In this document: one piece after another, positions 35,293 through 43,958 of the stretch
Numbering within the stretch: position 1 is the first letter of the stretch
Layout: the number at the start of each line of letters is the position of its first letter
DNA from: Poseidonibacter lekithochrous
Lineage (GTDB): Bacteria > Campylobacterota > Campylobacteria > Campylobacterales > Arcobacteraceae
NCBI RefSeq assembly: GCF_013283835.1
Contig: NZ_CP054052.1
Location: 2,790,001 to 2,854,000 of the forward strand
DNA: 64,000 nt
Direction: 5' to 3'
Program-made: the position numbers and the translations under genes
Notes under the pieces: model-generated
What the model was told of the DNA's origin: nothing
Databases searched by the model: none
Seen by the model: only the letters and a program-made list of their open reading frames with translations

Positions 35293-37890
35293 ATGAATAA
35301 ACGATATAGTAAGCTTTCTTCAGTACTTTTAGGAACTGCACTTTCTGCGACAATTGCGTCAGCAGCTACAAGTGACCTTTCAAAAGTAATGAAAGAAAGA
35401 GGTCTTACAGAAAATGATGTTATCAGAGCTGCAAAAACATATAATCCTACAGGGGTGAAGGATGAGTATGTAATTTTCTCTTCTGGTGGTCAATCTGGAC
35501 AAGTAATTGTTTATGGTGTTCCATCTATGAGAATTTTAAAATATATTGGGGTATTTACACCAGAACCATGGCAAGGTTATGGTTATGATAAAGACTCACT
35601 TAAAGTTTTAAGACAAGGTAATATTAGAGGTAGAGAGATTAACTGGGGAGATACACATCACCCGGCACTTTCAGAAAAAGATGGGAAATATGATGGTAGA
35701 TGGTTAGCTATTAATGATAAAGCTAATCCAAGAATTGCCGTTATCGATTTAGAAGATTTTGAAACAAAACAAATTGTTCCAAATCCAGTATTTAAATCAA
35801 ACCATGGTGGAGCTTTCTTCACACCAAACTCAGAATACATTATTGAAGCATCTCAATATGCTGCGCCTTATGATAATGAATACCACGCGATTGATGATTA
35901 TAAAGAATCATACAGAGGTGGGGTTACTATGTGGAAATTCGACGATAAAATCGGTCGAATTATGCCAAAAGATTCATATACAATCGAAATGCCTCCATAT
36001 CACCAAGATTTAAGTGATGCTGGTAAAGGTGCAAGTTACGGTTGGGGATTTACAAACTCATTTAATACAGAAATGTATACAGGTGGTATCGAAGTTGGAA
36101 ACCCACCAAATGAAGCTGGTATGTCAAGAAATGATACTGACTTCTTACACGTATATAACTGGCAAAAACTTGCGGAAGTTGCAAAAGATCCTAAGAACTT
36201 AAAAGTTGTTAATGGTCACAACATTATTCCTATTGAAGTAGCAGTTAAGAATGAAGCTTTATTCTTAATTCCAGAACCAAAATCACCTCACGGTGTTGAT
36301 GTTTCTCCTGATGGGAAATACATGATCGTTTGTGGTAAATTAGATACTCATGCATCTGTTTACTCGTTTGAAAAAATTAAAAAACAAATTGACAACAAAG
36401 AATACATTGGAAAAGATCCATATGGTATTCCAATTTTAGATATGAAAAAATCTTTACATGGTCAATTAGAGTTGGGTCTTGGCCCTCTACATACACAATA
36501 CTCTCCAGTTGATGGACAAGTATATACATCATTATATGTAGATTCTCAAGTTGTTAAATGGGATTACAAAAACTTAAAAGTTTTAGATAAAGAAAATGTA
36601 CACTACAACATTGGTCACTTAGCTGGTATGGAAGGTAAAACTTCAGATCCTCAAGGTGAGTACATCATTGCATTAAATAAATTAGCAATTGATAGATTCC
36701 AAAATGTTGGTCCATTACACCCACAAAATCACCAGTTAATTGATATTTCTGGTAAAACAATGGATTTATTAGTTGATATGCCATTACCACTAGGTGAACC
36801 TCACCAAGCTGTTGGTATTAGAGCGTCTAAACTTAAACCACATGTTAGATATAAAATGGGTACAAACTCTAAGACTGGTAAGATTCATGTTGGTAAAACA
36901 CTTGCAGGTCAAGAAAGAATTGAGAGAGATGGAAACCATGTAACTATTTATGCTACATTAGTTAGATCTCATATTAATCCTGAAAGAATCACTGTTAATA
37001 AAGGTGATTTAGTAACTATGCACATGACTAACTTAGAAAGAGCGCAAGATGAAACTCACGGATTTACTATTGGTGGATTTGATCAACATGCTTCTTTAGA
37101 GCCAGGTGAAACAACTACTATGGAATTTACTGCTGATATTGAGGGTGTTTTCCCTTACTATTGTACAGAGTTCTGTTCAGCTCTTCACTTAGAGATGATG
37201 GGTTACTTAATGGTTAAAGACCCTAATAAGAAATACGTTTCTGCTACAAAAATGAAAATGAAAACAATGAGCCCTGCTGAATTAAAAGCTGAATATGAGA
37301 AGACTGTTGCTGTAAATGCTGCAACTGATTCTGTTATCCAATCAGTTGTTAAATTCTTAAAAGCTAATGGTTTTGATAAACATAAAGTAGTTGCTGATTT
37401 AGTAACAGATGCATTTGATCAATATGGACAAATTCCTGCTGAAAAGAAAAAAGCTGACGCTGCTGTTGCTTCTGGTGACATGGAAAAAGCTATTTTACAC
37501 GAAGGTATGATTTGGCAATTAATGGTTAAAACTGCTGACGTTGGTATTAGAGCAAAAGATACTCTTGTTAGAAAAATTGCAACTGAACAAAGTCCTGCAG
37601 CAGCACGTGGTGAAACTGCATTTGCTGAGGGTGGATGTAATGGTTGTCACGTTGTTGGAAAAGTATCATCAGGTCCAGATTTAACTGGTGTACTACAAAG
37701 ACATGAAAATGGTGAAGATTGGGTAAGTAGATTTATTCAACATCCTGAAACAATGTATGAAGAACCATACGTTAAAGGAATGATTGACTACTTCAAAATT
37801 AAAATGCCAGATCAAGATATGTCTGAGAAAGAAACAAAAGATATTATCGAATACTTAAAATGGATTGACGAAAACGCTAATTTATTCTAA
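35293..37890 (+). CDS. nosZ: Nitrous oxide reductase, clade II, with C-terminal cytochrome c domain
   Basis: The 865-residue periplasmic enzyme reduces N2O to N2. It has a Sec-type signal peptide without twin arginine (cleavage near 26), which marks clade II. The seven-bladed propeller contributes CuZ histidines (DTHHPALS, SPHGVDVSPDG, LGPLHTQ), and the cupredoxin domain has the CuA motif YCTEFCSALHLEMM near 620. A C-terminal haem domain carries CNGCH at about 782-786 and a Met near KMPDQDM, typical of Campylobacterota NosZ. AAAGGAG precedes both a GTG (35290) and the ATG chosen here. It has its own FNR-type promoter and is followed by an intrinsic terminator. Confidence 0.97.
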   Translation: MNKRYSKLSSVLLGTALSATIASAATSDLSKVMKERGLTENDVIRAAKTYNPTGVKDEYVIFSSGGQSGQVIVYGVPSMRILKYIGVFTPEPWQGYGYDKDSLKVLRQGNIRGREINWGDTHHPALSEKDGKYDGRWLAINDKANPRIAVIDLEDFETKQIVPNPVFKSNHGGAFFTPNSEYIIEASQYAAPYDNEYHAIDDYKESYRGGVTMWKFDDKIGRIMPKDSYTIEMPPYHQDLSDAGKGASYGWGFTNSFNTEMYTGGIEVGNPPNEAGMSRNDTDFLHVYNWQKLAEVAKDPKNLKVVNGHNIIPIEVAVKNEALFLIPEPKSPHGVDVSPDGKYMIVCGKLDTHASVYSFEKIKKQIDNKEYIGKDPYGIPILDMKKSLHGQLELGLGPLHTQYSPVDGQVYTSLYVDSQVVKWDYKNLKVLDKENVHYNIGHLAGMEGKTSDPQGEYIIALNKLAIDRFQNVGPLHPQNHQLIDISGKTMDLLVDMPLPLGEPHQAVGIRASKLKPHVRYKMGTNSKTGKIHVGKTLAGQERIERDGNHVTIYATLVRSHINPERITVNKGDLVTMHMTNLERAQDETHGFTIGGFDQHASLEPGETTTMEFTADIEGVFPYYCTEFCSALHLEMMGYLMVKDPNKKYVSATKMKMKTMSPAELKAEYEKTVAVNAATDSVIQSVVKFLKANGFDKHKVVADLVTDAFDQYGQIPAEKKKADAAVASGDMEKAILHEGMIWQLMVKTADVGIRAKDTLVRKIATEQSPAAARGETAFAEGGCNGCHVVGKVSSGPDLTGVLQRHENGEDWVSRFIQHPETMYEEPYVKGMIDYFKIKMPDQDMSEKETKDIIEYLKWIDENANLF

Positions 37891-37905
37891 AAACCATAAA
37901 CAATA

Positions 37906-37938
37906 AAAAAAGAAGAATTTTAATTATTCTTCTTTTTT
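37906..37938 (+). terminator. Intrinsic terminator after nosZ
   Basis: The arms AAAAAAGAAGAAT (37906-37918) and ATTCTTCTTTTTT (37926-37938) are perfectly complementary around 7 nt, and the 3' arm ends in six T. It begins 15 nt after the nosZ stop. Partial termination here would give more NosZ than maturation proteins. Confidence 0.8.
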
Positions 37939-38010
37939 GTTGATTGGTGTCAACAACAAATTCTACAAAATCCGATACTCTACTAATACAATAAGTTTTA
38001 AAGTATAAAT

Positions 38011-38016
38011 TATAAT
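38011..38016 (+). promoter_or_regulatory. nosB: -10 box before nosB
   Basis: TATAAT lies 40 nt before the nosB ATG in the gap after the nosZ terminator, so the nosB-nosL genes can be started independently of nosZ read-through. No regulator site was recognised. Confidence 0.4.
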
Positions 38017-38055
38017 TTGAGTTTATATTTTAAAACTTTTCACAAGGAAACACAA

Positions 38056-38841
38056 ATGCATCCTAGTTTTATAAAAGCAAGAATATTTGCTACTTTAGCG
38101 TTAATTATTTTAACACTATCATTTACTTTTCCAATGATTTCATTTCATGGAACTTTAAATAAAATTCATGAAGATAAAGCTGATGAAATATCACCATTAG
38201 CTATTAAGGTATGGAACTTTTACAATCAAGGTAGATACAAAAGTACAACTACTCCAGAAGAAGCCCATAACGATTTAGAACAAATGATTGAACACTCTGC
38301 TGAAATTGGTGTTGCATCATTACCTATTTGGTCTTGTTCATTAGAAGCACCAAATTATCCAAAGAAAGCTTTCCCAGAGGGAATTCCTGTTTATTTCCAT
38401 TTTGATGGATTCTCTGGTGAAGTTCATGAGATGAATACAATCAATCACTATGTAGGAATGGATCCTATGTGGAGAGGTGGACAATTAGAGAGAGAAATTG
38501 GTATTTATGCCCTACTTGGATTATCTTTAATTATGGTATTTTTTATTCTATTCAATAAAAAAATACTTACATATTTTATGATTATTCCAGCATCTCTACC
38601 AGTACTATTTATAGCTGATTATTCATATTGGCTTTATTGGTTCGGACACAATCTACATGATTGGGGTGCCTTTAAAATTAAACCATTTATGCCAACAGTA
38701 TTCGGCGATGGAAAAATTGCACAATTTACAACGCATTCTTATCCAACAATTGGATTCTATATGTTAGTTGCTATTGGACTATTAAGTTTATTAGCCTTTT
38801 TAGCTAAATCAAAAGCTATGAAAGAAACAAACCAAAATTAA
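38056..38841 (+). CDS. nosB: NosB membrane protein of the nos cluster
   Basis: From the ATG at 38056 (AAGGA ribosome binding site) the product is 261 residues; a TTG 39 nt upstream is open but lacks one. It has an N-terminal membrane segment, a periplasmic loop rich in Pro/His (SCSLEAPNYPKKAFPEGIPV and HFDGFSGEVHEMNTINHYVG near 90-130) and three or more further hydrophobic segments. NosB occurs only with clade II nosZ and its function is not known; its place between nosZ and nosD is the known Wolinella order. Assignment rests on sequence and synteny. Confidence 0.85.
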   Translation: MHPSFIKARIFATLALIILTLSFTFPMISFHGTLNKIHEDKADEISPLAIKVWNFYNQGRYKSTTTPEEAHNDLEQMIEHSAEIGVASLPIWSCSLEAPNYPKKAFPEGIPVYFHFDGFSGEVHEMNTINHYVGMDPMWRGGQLEREIGIYALLGLSLIMVFFILFNKKILTYFMIIPASLPVLFIADYSYWLYWFGHNLHDWGAFKIKPFMPTVFGDGKIAQFTTHSYPTIGFYMLVAIGLLSLLAFLAKSKAMKETNQN

Positions 38842-38858
38842 GAATAAAAGTGAATATT

Positions 38859-40073
38859 ATGTTTAAATTATTAGCCATTCTTTGTATTGTTACTTTTTCT
38901 TTTGCAAGTAATAATGTTTTACAAAATGCAATTGATAATGCCCCTGAAGGTTCAATTCTAAAACTTCCAGCAGGAGTTTATAAAGGTAAGATTGTAATTA
39001 ATAAACCTTTATCAATTATTGGAAGTACTGAAGGTGAAGTTATTATTGATGGAGAAGGAGAAGGAACTGTAATTATAGTTAATAGTTCTTATGTAACTAT
39101 CAAAAACCTAACTATTACAAATAGTGGAGATAGACACGATAAACTTGACGCTGCTATTAAACTTGAAAAAGTTAAACAGTGTGAGATTTCAAATAATGTA
39201 ATTAAAGATACATTATTTGGAATTGATTTATCAATGGTTAAAAACTCTATTGTTTCACATAATAAAATTTCTTCAAAAGATATTGAATTAGGACTTAGAG
39301 GTGATGGCTTAAGACTTTGGTATTCACATAATAATAAAGTTTTTAAAAATAGTCTAATTAAATCAAGAGATATGGTTGTTTGGTATTCTCATGGAAATGA
39401 GATTTCTGAAAACTATGGAGAACAAAATAGATACTCACTACACTTTATGTACGCGGGTAAAAATATAGTAAAAAACAATACTTATAAAATGAATTCTGTG
39501 GGGATTTTCTTTATGTATAGTAAAGACACTATTGCAACTGGAAATACCATTCAAAGTTCACTTGGAAATACTGGAATGGGTATAGGTTTAAAAGATGTAT
39601 CAAACTTCACTCTTAAAGATAATACTGTTCTTTATTGTGCCCAAGGTATTTATATTGATAGATCTCCATTTGAACCTGATACAAAAAACTGGATAGAAGA
39701 CAATCAAATTTTATATAACTCGGAAGCTATACATTTTCACTCACTTAGTGAAAACAATATACTAAAAGGAAATACAATTCTTGGAAATATTGAAGACATT
39801 GTAAATGATAGTAGAGGAGCTCACACATATAAAAATGAAATCGTTGGTAATTATTGGGATAATTATGAAGGTTTTGATAGAGATGCTGATAATATTGGTG
39901 ACACTTCACATAAAGTATATCAATACGCAGATCAATTATGGGTATACAATAAAGACGTAAAATTCTTTTATGGCTCACCTGTAATTTCATTATTAAATTT
40001 CCTAGCAAAATTAGCACCATTTAGTGAACCAATTTTTCTAATCGAAGATAAGCAACCAAAGCTTAAATTATAA
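38859..40073 (+). CDS. nosD: Periplasmic copper-processing protein NosD
   Basis: The 404-residue protein has a signal peptide (about 1-18, FASNN after it) and a right-handed beta-helix of NosD/CASH repeats (many N-x-I/V-x-x-N turns, for example NVIKDT, NKIS, NKVFKNS, NTYKMNS). NosD is needed to assemble the CuZ centre and works with the NosFY transporter. I place the start at the ATG, 9 nt after a GTG (38850) that is also open. It precedes nosG by 10 nt. Confidence 0.92.
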   Translation: MFKLLAILCIVTFSFASNNVLQNAIDNAPEGSILKLPAGVYKGKIVINKPLSIIGSTEGEVIIDGEGEGTVIIVNSSYVTIKNLTITNSGDRHDKLDAAIKLEKVKQCEISNNVIKDTLFGIDLSMVKNSIVSHNKISSKDIELGLRGDGLRLWYSHNNKVFKNSLIKSRDMVVWYSHGNEISENYGEQNRYSLHFMYAGKNIVKNNTYKMNSVGIFFMYSKDTIATGNTIQSSLGNTGMGIGLKDVSNFTLKDNTVLYCAQGIYIDRSPFEPDTKNWIEDNQILYNSEAIHFHSLSENNILKGNTILGNIEDIVNDSRGAHTYKNEIVGNYWDNYEGFDRDADNIGDTSHKVYQYADQLWVYNKDVKFFYGSPVISLLNFLAKLAPFSEPIFLIEDKQPKLKL

Positions 40074-40083
40074 AGGATAAGGA

Positions 40084-40827
40084 ATGGCATCAATAAAAAA
40101 TGACAGAAGAGATTTTATTAAATTCTCTACACTTGGAATCCTTGGCTTAACTCTTGGAGGCGGGATTGCAATTAGTCCTTATGCACTTCAAGCTGAAATG
40201 AGATTAAGACCTCCAGGTGCTGTTAGTGAAGATGAATTTTTAGCACTATGTATTAAATGTGGTCAATGTTTACAAGTATGTCCTTACCACTCAATCAAAC
40301 TTGCTGATTTTGCAAAAGGTCATGGAGTTGGAACACCATATATAGATGCAAGGGAACGTGGATGTTATGCATGTTCAGCAGTACCTTGTGTATTAGCCTG
40401 TCCAAGTGGAGCACTTGACCACTCTTGCGAAAAACCAGAAGATATAAAAATGGGAATTGCAGTATTAGAATTTCCAAATAAATGTATTGCTATGACTAAT
40501 ACACCAGTACCAAAAGGTCATAGTCAAAGAATACATGACTTTGTAAATGAGCAAAGAAATGTCACTCAATTAGAACGAGACATGTTAGATAAACTTGATG
40601 AATTTGAAGGGAAACAATGTACTTTATGTGCAGATATGTGTCCAATTCCAAGTCCATTAGGTGCAATTTCTATGATACAAGCTTCAAATGGTAAAAAACC
40701 AGAAATTTATGAAGGCTGTATTGGGTGTGGAGTTTGTGAAGAAGTATGTCCAGCAAATGAACCAGCAATTGTTGTAAAACCAAGACTTACATATGAAGAT
40801 TATTATATTAAAGGAATTAAATCATGA
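40084..40827 (+). CDS. nosG: NosG ferredoxin-type electron-transfer protein
   Basis: The 247-residue protein resembles NapG. It begins with a twin-arginine-like motif (DRRDFIKFS, about 7-15) before a hydrophobic segment, and has four [4Fe-4S]-type cysteine groups: CIKCGQCLQVCP near 57, CYACSAVPCVLACP near 97, CTLCADMCP near 179 and CIGCGVCEEVCP near 209. With NosH it is thought to pass electrons from menaquinol towards periplasmic cytochromes c. Its last 4 nt overlap nosC1 (ATGA). Confidence 0.92.
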   Translation: MASIKNDRRDFIKFSTLGILGLTLGGGIAISPYALQAEMRLRPPGAVSEDEFLALCIKCGQCLQVCPYHSIKLADFAKGHGVGTPYIDARERGCYACSAVPCVLACPSGALDHSCEKPEDIKMGIAVLEFPNKCIAMTNTPVPKGHSQRIHDFVNEQRNVTQLERDMLDKLDEFEGKQCTLCADMCPIPSPLGAISMIQASNGKKPEIYEGCIGCGVCEEVCPANEPAIVVKPRLTYEDYYIKGIKS

Positions 40828-41387
40828 TAAAAAAAATATTAATAAATACTGCTGCAATTGCTTTATTAATTACGGGATGTTCAGACAAAGAAGAAGTAAA
40901 AGAGAAGCCAAAAGTTGTAACTATTGAACAAGCTCCTAAAATTGAAATTATCAGTAATGACAATGCAAAAGAGATTAAAGTAACAGAAAAAGAAAAAGTA
41001 GAAGAAACAAATAAAGCTTATTATTTTGATTATAAAGATAAAGAAGACGAAGCAGAGAAAAAACCTAGAAATAAAATTGATGCAAATATGAATGTAAGAA
41101 GTCCATATGAAAAAGTTGAAGTTTCTATGTTAGTAAAAAGTCTAAGTAAAGAGTTTATTGTTAAATGTTCAGCTTGTCATAATGATTATGCAAATGGAAT
41201 TATTGGACCATCATTATTAGATAAAGATTCAAAATTTATCTTTGATACTATCAAAAAATTTAAAACTGATGAAACTGCAAATGTTTTAATGACTGATTTA
41301 GTAAAACAAATGGATGATGAAAATATTCAGAAACTTGCAAACGAAATTTTTGAATTTAATAAACAAATAAAAGAGTTAAGGAAATAA
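40824..41387 (+). CDS. nosC1: NosC1 monohaem cytochrome c lipoprotein
   Basis: The 187-residue product has a lipoprotein signal (ALLITGCSD, lipidated Cys near 19), a long charged linker and a cytochrome c domain with one haem motif CSACH near 118. In Wolinella NosC1 and NosC2 are proposed to carry electrons to NosZ. The start overlaps nosG and the next gene starts 1 nt after the stop, so translation is tightly coupled. Confidence 0.88.
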   Translation: MIKKILINTAAIALLITGCSDKEEVKEKPKVVTIEQAPKIEIISNDNAKEIKVTEKEKVEETNKAYYFDYKDKEDEAEKKPRNKIDANMNVRSPYEKVEVSMLVKSLSKEFIVKCSACHNDYANGIIGPSLLDKDSKFIFDTIKKFKTDETANVLMTDLVKQMDDENIQKLANEIFEFNKQIKELRK

Positions 41388-41388
41388 A

Positions 41389-41877
41389 ATGAAAAACATA
41401 ATAGCTGCAATAGCAACAATTATTGTTATTGTCTTAATGGTAAGTACTTTTATGACTGGACCTGCATTTCAAGGTGGAGAAGCAGGAAATATTATTGAAG
41501 ATTTAAAAATGTTTGATAATAAAAAAGCTTCTAGTAATATGCCAGAAGAAAAAGATATCGAAGCAAATAAAATCAAAGCACTTAAAGATAAAGTTGGAAA
41601 TACAAGTTCCTTCCCAGTTAGTAATGCTTACAAAAGTAAATGTGCTTCTTGTCATGCTGCTAATGGTTCAGGAGAACAAGATGGTAAAAAACTTATGGGT
41701 CCTAAATTAATCGGTCAAAGTGCTGAGAAAATTTACAAAGACTTAGTTGACTTTAAAGCAGGTAGAAAAGAAAACTACATTATGAAAGGCTTATTAATTA
41801 ATTTAGAAGAGCCAGAATTAAGAAAATTCGCAGATGAAATTGGGGATTTTGCAAATAAAGCAGCAGCGCAACAATAA
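41389..41877 (+). CDS. nosC2: NosC2 monohaem cytochrome c
   Basis: The 162-residue protein has an uncleaved or cleaved N-terminal hydrophobic segment (about 3-23) and one haem motif CASCH near 86 followed by a class I cytochrome c pattern (GPKLIGQ near 105). It is likely membrane-tethered in the periplasm and an electron donor for NosZ. It lies 1 nt after nosC1 and 30 nt before nosH. Confidence 0.88.
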   Translation: MKNIIAAIATIIVIVLMVSTFMTGPAFQGGEAGNIIEDLKMFDNKKASSNMPEEKDIEANKIKALKDKVGNTSSFPVSNAYKSKCASCHAANGSGEQDGKKLMGPKLIGQSAEKIYKDLVDFKAGRKENYIMKGLLINLEEPELRKFADEIGDFANKAAAQQ

Positions 41878-41907
41878 GTATTTTATACTTAATACTGGAG
41901 TATTAAA

Positions 41908-42813
41908 ATGGATAAATGGAATCAACGAGCAACAATAGGCAAAACAACATTTGCCTCAACATTTATAGATACAACAAAAGAAGGAAAAAAGTTTCTTAGT
42001 TTTAGATCTAAGAGATGGATATCAGTAATACTAATACACTTACTTTTTTTCTTATCTTTTGCAATTGATATACAAACATTAGAAGGAACATTAAATGGAT
42101 CTAGATTTTTAGGTTTTCATTTAATTGATCCTTTTACAACAATTCAAGTATATCTTTCAACATATCATCTTCCTATAAATATGATAATAGGAACTGCAAC
42201 TATTGTAATAGTATATTTACTAATTGGTGGAAGAACATACTGTTCATGGGTATGTCCTTATGGAATATTAAGTGAGATAGGTGAAAAAATACATAATACA
42301 TTAGTTAAAAAGAAAATAATTAAAAGCAGAAAACTTGACCATAGAGTAAGACATATCTTTTGGGCTATGTTTATGATCATGGCATTCACAAGTGGATATT
42401 TAGTATTTGAAACTTTTAATGTTGTTGGAATTTTAAGTAGATTTATTGCTTATGGTTGGAGTGTGGCTCTATCTTGGGTATTAGTTGTATTTTTAATTGA
42501 AGTATTTTTTGCACGAAGAGCTTGGTGTACATATCTTTGTCCTATTGGAACAACATATGGATACATTGGGAAAGTAAGTGCTACAAGAATTCAATGGAAT
42601 GACAATTGTGACCACTGTATGGTTTGTCATGATGTATGTTTTGAAAATCAAGTTTTAGATCTTACAAGAGCTAAATATGATGAACAAAGAAAAGAAAAAG
42701 GTATAACACAACAGTATGTAACTGGGGCTGATTGTACTTTATGTGGAAGATGTGTTGACGTATGTCACGCTGATGCATTAAAATTTGATTTTAGGTTAAA
42801 AGGTTTAGTATGA
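41908..42813 (+). CDS. nosH: NosH polyferredoxin membrane protein
   Basis: The 301-residue protein resembles NapH: four or five membrane segments, two CxxxCP motifs at membrane ends (CSWVCPYG near 113 and CTYLCPIG near 209) and two C-terminal [4Fe-4S] groups (CDHCMVCHDVC near 233 and CTLCGRCVDVC near 275). It is thought to oxidise menaquinol and pass electrons to NosG or the cytochromes. The ribosome binding site CTGGAG sits in a small AATACT/AGTATT repeat. It overlaps nosF by 4 nt. Confidence 0.92.
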   Translation: MDKWNQRATIGKTTFASTFIDTTKEGKKFLSFRSKRWISVILIHLLFFLSFAIDIQTLEGTLNGSRFLGFHLIDPFTTIQVYLSTYHLPINMIIGTATIVIVYLLIGGRTYCSWVCPYGILSEIGEKIHNTLVKKKIIKSRKLDHRVRHIFWAMFMIMAFTSGYLVFETFNVVGILSRFIAYGWSVALSWVLVVFLIEVFFARRAWCTYLCPIGTTYGYIGKVSATRIQWNDNCDHCMVCHDVCFENQVLDLTRAKYDEQRKEKGITQQYVTGADCTLCGRCVDVCHADALKFDFRLKGLV

Positions 42814-43448
42814 TTCAAGTTTCAAATTTAACAAAAAAATTCGGTCAACACGTATCATTAGATAATGTAAGTATTGATTTTGAGAAAAACAACTATATTG
42901 CTTTAATGGGTCCTAATGGTGCAGGTAAAACTACTCTTATTAGATCAATGCTTGGATATTATCATCCAGATGAAGGTGATGTAAGTATTAATGGTTTAGA
43001 CCCTATAAAAGAGAGAACTGAGGTTTTAAAAGATATAAGTTTTGTTCCTCAACTTCCACCTCCAATTAAATTAAGTCTTAATGAATTAATGCAATATATT
43101 CAAACAAGCTCAGATGTAGATAAAGAGCTGATTATGCATTATGCAAATGAGATGAAATTAGATATTACGGGGAACTTAAATAAATCATTTTTCAAACTAA
43201 GTGGTGGTATGAAACAAAAAATGCTAATTGCAATTTCTTTAGCTAAAAAAAGTAATATCATTATTTATGATGAACCAACTGCAAATCTTGATCCTAAAGC
43301 TAGAGATGATTTCTATAGATTATTAAAACAAAACGAAGATGAAAAGATTTTACTTTTTGTAACTCATAGATTAGATGAAGTTAAAGAAATAGTAAATAGA
43401 CAGGTATATATGGATCTAGGAAAAGTTATATCTGATGAGCGAATATAA
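42810..43448 (+). CDS. nosF: NosF ABC transporter ATPase
   Basis: The 212-residue protein is a complete ABC ATPase: Walker A GPNGAGKTT near 34-42, signature LSGGMKQK near 130, Walker B IIYDEPTANLD near 150 and a switch His in FVTHR near 190. It pairs with NosY, whose gene is 8 kb upstream rather than adjacent. The pair serves CuZ maturation, possibly by exporting a sulfur species. The start overlaps the nosH stop (ATGA). Confidence 0.94.
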   Translation: MIQVSNLTKKFGQHVSLDNVSIDFEKNNYIALMGPNGAGKTTLIRSMLGYYHPDEGDVSINGLDPIKERTEVLKDISFVPQLPPPIKLSLNELMQYIQTSSDVDKELIMHYANEMKLDITGNLNKSFFKLSGGMKQKMLIAISLAKKSNIIIYDEPTANLDPKARDDFYRLLKQNEDEKILLFVTHRLDEVKEIVNRQVYMDLGKVISDERI

Positions 43449-43460
43449 ACGGAGAATATT

Positions 43461-43916
43461 ATGTTAAAACTTTTAAAATCATCACTAGCCATTGCTGTCT
43501 TAGTAACTGCATTTACTGCTTGTGAAAAAAAAGACCCTAATGGAATGAAAAAAATAAATTGGGATAGAGATACTTGTGTACGTTGTGTAATGGTATTAAG
43601 TTACAGAAATCACACCGTACAAATCTCTAATCCAAATGATGGAAAAGTGTACAATTTTGATGATATTGGTTGTGCACTAACATGGTTTGAAGAAGAAAAA
43701 ATTACTTGGAAAAAAGATGCTAAAATCTGGATTGCTGATATAAAATCTGGAGATTGGTTAGATGCTAGAACAGCTCATTATAATACAGGAAATTTAACAC
43801 CAATGGGATATGGTTATGGGGCACATGCTCTTGTAGCTTCTATTGAGGAAAATGAAGAAAGTATTGATTTTAAAGAAGTACAAAAAAGAGTAATCTCTGA
43901 AATGGGAAAAAAATAA
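43461..43916 (+). CDS. nosL: NosL copper chaperone lipoprotein
   Basis: The 151-residue protein has a lipoprotein signal (VTAFTACEK, Cys near 21) and the NosL motif TCVRCVM with Cys 39, Cys 42 and Met 44, followed by the NosL core (DIGCALTWFEE near 75, DWLDARTAHYNTGN near 96). NosL delivers Cu(I) to apo-NosZ in the periplasm. It is the last gene of the nos locus and is followed by a shared terminator. Confidence 0.93.
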   Translation: MLKLLKSSLAIAVLVTAFTACEKKDPNGMKKINWDRDTCVRCVMVLSYRNHTVQISNPNDGKVYNFDDIGCALTWFEEEKITWKKDAKIWIADIKSGDWLDARTAHYNTGNLTPMGYGYGAHALVASIEENEESIDFKEVQKRVISEMGKK

Positions 43917-43920
43917 GATA

Positions 43921-43951
43921 AATATTAAGAAGTTTAAAACTTCTTAATATT
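43921..43951. terminator. Bidirectional terminator between nosL and purL
   Basis: The arms AATATTAAGAAGTTT (43921-43935) and AAACTTCTTAATATT (43937-43951) are perfect complements; the working loop is about TTTAAAA. It lies 5 nt after the nosL stop and 8 nt after the purL stop on the other strand, where it runs into a T-rich tract. Confidence 0.8.
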
Positions 43952-43958
43952 ATTGATA

